From assembly GCA_015847255.1 (NCBI GenBank), contig JADLZK010005815.1:124001-188000 (forward strand): a stretch of 64,000 nt of DNA, written 5' to 3'. A program made the position numbers and the translations under genes. Below, in pieces: positions 61,001 through 64,000 of this stretch; within the stretch, counting starts at the first letter, position 1; the number at the start of each line of letters is the position of its first letter. Origin of the DNA: Hyparrhenia diplandra (Eukaryota; Streptophyta; Magnoliopsida; Poales; Poaceae). The notes below the pieces were generated by a model. The model ran no database searches, was not told where the DNA came from, and was given only the letters and a program-made list of their open reading frames with translations.

Positions 61001-62253
61001 CAATGATAATTGTCATGTATTATAAATATTTTTATTTTGTGTTTGGTCAAAATTAAATAAATTTAACTTGTCAGTAGTAACTGTGGATAAAAAGAAATGG
61101 AGCGGTCTCAACCTTTCAAAAATTTGATCCTGCCCCCCCCTTTATTTTGAGCAATAAAACTCTTTATTGAGAATAAGTACAAACTGATAAATTTGTGTTT
61201 GGTCATACGGATGCCCAAGTTCGACATAAACACAACTTCTGGCTAGATTATGGCCATCCGTATTGGATTGCCTCCACTCATGAACAAAATCAACAAATCA
61301 TTTGATTGTGCCCCTTCATGTGCTCGCTAAATGCAAAAAGACTCAAGACCCATCCTCCACCTCCAAGGCTCAATAACACGCCGACCATTGGACGACGAAA
61401 CAACAGGCGAAGCCACGGGCTCGATCTCCGCCACATAAGGGTGTGTCCCCAATGAATCGATTTGAGCTAGCGATTTGACATCCATCAAGTGAATCGATTT
61501 GAGCTAGCGATTTGAGCTAGCAATGTGGAAAAAGAGAGCCCAAAACTGAATCGCTAGTGTTTCTTTCGTCACAAGTCTAGCACGGGTTTCAAAAAGTTTA
61601 CTCTCTATAGTCCTGAGCAACTTTGTCATTTAGTTAGTGCCTTCATATTTTTAATGTTCTATTTTTTTTCCGGTGGCACGTCAGTGTTCTGTGAGAGAAT
61701 AAACCGCAATTTGCGGCTGATAATTCGGTTGGCCATATAAAAGCCCATTTCTACATGATTGCCTACGCCTGGCCCTACCATGAGGGGTCTGAGGTTGCTA
61801 CAAGTGTAACAAGCTTTGGATTGAAATGTAATTAAGCACAATCCTAAGTTCCTAGGTTAGGAAAAGGAGATCCTTTAGAAAACAAAAAAAGTATTGCTTA
61901 TTGCCGGTCTGCTTGGTTGGCTAGCAAAGTTACTAAATATTTGGAAAGGCGAATATGAAAAATTAACCAGCTTTGGTAGCCAACCCAAACTAACCAATGA
62001 CTTTCACATTCTTAGCCAACCATGCCCTTACGCAGACTCATAGACAAATAATAAATCCGTCACCCAAAAGAATACAAGCCGCTGGCCTGGATGATGGCCC
62101 AGTCGCACTAACAAGCTAACAGAGAACGACACAACAGGCCCGTGCCCCGGCCCACGACATGGCTCGGTCGACCAGACGTTTCCTGACGATTTTGTGCTGG
62201 GCTTGCCGCTCCGAATTCCCTAGTCTAAACAAACATATGCTTGTATTCTAAAA
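58051..62253. other. Upstream flank of the EFR3-like gene and intergenic DNA
   Basis: A GC-rich patch at about 59795-60160 with a minus-strand open frame may be the CpG-rich promoter or an untranslated first exon of the EFR3-like gene, 1.8 kb upstream of its ATG. A short tandem repeat (GAATCGATTTGAGCTAGCG) lies at 61456-61525. The rest is AT-rich and I see no other gene. Confidence 0.4.
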
Positions 62254-63177
62254 GGAAAAGTCGCGTTCACGCAAACTTTTCGAAGTACGGCACTTCTCAA
62301 TCTCAAAAGCCGGACAAATCGCGCTCCCTCAACTTTTCAAACCATGCATTTTCCTCCCTCGGCGGTTTTGGCCGGCGGTTTTACTACAGTAACCGCAGGT
62401 TTGAGTACGATAACCATGGTTTTCTTCAAGCTTTTTACCACCACCTTTGCCTTTTCCTTATTTTTAAAAATCCGATTGAATCTTTAAAAAATCATAGTAA
62501 ATCATAGAAAAATTAAAAAAATAGAAAATCTAATTTTGTTAGACTCCCATGAGTAGATCTACCACAGTGAACATATAATATGGTATACTTTTTGGTTTAA
62601 CAAAATATAATTATAGATTTACACAATAAAGATATATATAGGTGTATTTTAATTAATTATATATCCATCGTGTAGAACTTTTTTGCATAGTAAAAGCTAA
62701 TATCATATTAAATATTCACTGTGTTAGATCTACTCATGTGGAGTCTAACAAAAATAAATTTTTATTTTATAATTTTTTATGATTTTCTATGATTTTTTAA
62801 AGATTGACCAAATAAACAAAAAGAAAAGGCAAAACTTACTAGCAAAAAACTTTGTACTAAAGCATATCATATTATATATTCATTGTGTAGATCTACTCAT
62901 GTGGAGTCCAACAAAATCGGATTTTCTATTTTATGATTTTTCTATGATTTTACTATGTTTTTGAAAAAGATTCAAAAATTTAAATAAATAAGAAAAGGAA
63001 AAAACGAAACCACGCTCCATCGTTCTTTAAAAACCGAGTTACTGTAGCGAAACCACCGCCCAAAATAGGGAGAAAATCCGCATCCGGCCAAAAAGTTGAG
63101 TGTTTTCCGCTATCCGTTTTGAAATTATGACCAAAAGTGAACTTCGCTGATAGTTGGGACCAAAAGTAGATTTTTCC
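62254..63177. mobile_element. Long-TIR Mutator-like element (non-autonomous)
   Basis: Inverted arms of roughly 330 bases. The left end starts GGAAAAGTCGCG and passes ACTACAGTAACCGC, CTATGATTT-type words and TAGATCTACC. The right half mirrors them as GTAGATCTACTCATG, GAGTTACTGTAGCG and TAGATTTTTCC. Direct duplications TTCTAAAA flank the element (62246-62253 and 63178-63185), 8 bases perfect or 9 with one mismatch. The terminus and length class match the element at 2302-2943. No transposase is encoded. Confidence 0.8.
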
Positions 63178-63185
63178 TTCTAAAA

Positions 63186-64000
63186 AAACAGATAAGCTTG
63201 TTATATTATCATCCATAATATAATCAGTATCATTAGTTATATAATGCGCAGTCTTTTGTATACGTTCTACGCAAGCTTTCAAACTTTGGATGGTAAAATC
63301 GAATTAATCTATGCAGCAACAGCCGATATATATAGTTGTAAAAACAACCAAAGAATTTAGACTGCTCGGTTGGTAAATACAAATCACAGCGAGGAAACCC
63401 CACACTGCAGACAGGATATCACTGGAGATAGCAAGAATAGCGCGATCGATCCAGACACACGAAAACATCATACAAATACGTTTGGAATCCACTCCGACAC
63501 GCGGCACCGTTACTACTTTGCAAGAGTCCTCACGACATCAGACTTTCACCCCCTTGCGGACTTCAGCATAGTGCATCGATCTGTTCAGAGCAGCAGCACC
63601 AAGAACAATAGGCAGATTGATCAGAACAAAGTATTAGGCTATAGCATTTGCAATTTGCAAATAGAAATTGGAAACTCTTATGAGGCCCTTACAATAAAAA
63701 AATGAACAAACACTACGGTTTACTAGCATACACGATCTGCAATATTTGCAGCACAAATACATGCCGAGTAAGATTATTGAGAAATTATACAGAAGGTTCA
63801 GGACATATAATTTAGGCACAAAAAAAAACGAACACAAATATGGGAGAAGGAAGTCTTGGGGATAAGATGCAGAGCTCCCTTCAATCCAACGAGCGGTCTA
63901 ACAAAGGGGACGATGCAGCTCCTCGGTCATGCAAACCACAAGCCCATCTCAACAATCTCTCTCTCGCTCCATCACGTTCTGATGAGATAGGATAGTGGGA
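63186..64000. other. Intergenic edge, nothing recognised
   Basis: No gene is supported. The sequence may be the 3' flank of a gene beyond the window, but I see no conserved frame. Confidence 0.5.

Noticed and set aside
61137..62240. Possible gene at the right end
   Set aside because: No frame longer than about 60 codons with any recognisable motif, and no exon-like conservation seen.

Overview
The window is nuclear DNA of a grass (Poaceae). The evidence is AT-rich intergenic DNA packed with grass-type MITEs and LTR/LINE remnants, GC-rich first exons, and split genes with GT-AG introns whose products resemble rice proteins. I cannot name the species from sequence alone.

Layout. 1-28,100 is a repeat-dominated block. 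It holds a 3' LTR (493-1530), a Mutator-type MITE (2302-2943), an hAT MITE (4219-4516), a tandem triplication of a promoter-like module split by a LINE 3' end (6499-8290), Tourist MITEs and a solo LTR (25358-26375). Between these lie broken gene copies: two SINA-like RING/SIAH pseudogenes (10481-11965 and 17036-19791), an internally deleted organelle-type ribosomal L18 relative (21429-21607) and a NOP56/58-like scrap (27467-27733). I see no intact gene in this block.

29,000-58,100 is the genic part: a GT14 (core-2/I-branching-like, GlcAT14-like) glycosyltransferase (minus, 29131-31560), a half-size ABC transporter of the ABCG7/WBC7 type (plus, 33780-38503), two intact single-exon paralogues of a small plant protein with a strongly conserved core (39921-40379 and 45994-46506), a GC-rich PIF/Harbinger-like element (47478-48319), and a 19-exon ARM-repeat gene of the SEMI-ROLLED LEAF 2 / EFR3-like family (minus, 48837-58050). 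58,100-64,000 is intergenic, with a second long-TIR Mutator-type element (62254-63177).

The main unifying observation is that all three long conserved genes carry 1-2 base indels, mostly in homopolymers or short repeats, while splice sites, exon phases and residues are otherwise preserved. Correcting the indels makes every exon phase close (ABCG7 1998 nt; EFR3-like 3225 nt from the 58050 start). I read this as residual assembly/consensus error more readily than three independent pseudogenes. No previously undescribed multi-gene system is evident. The most unusual items are the repeated TATA-exon module, the MITE with a triplicated end, the GC-rich Harbinger-type element, and the uncharacterised small-protein pair.
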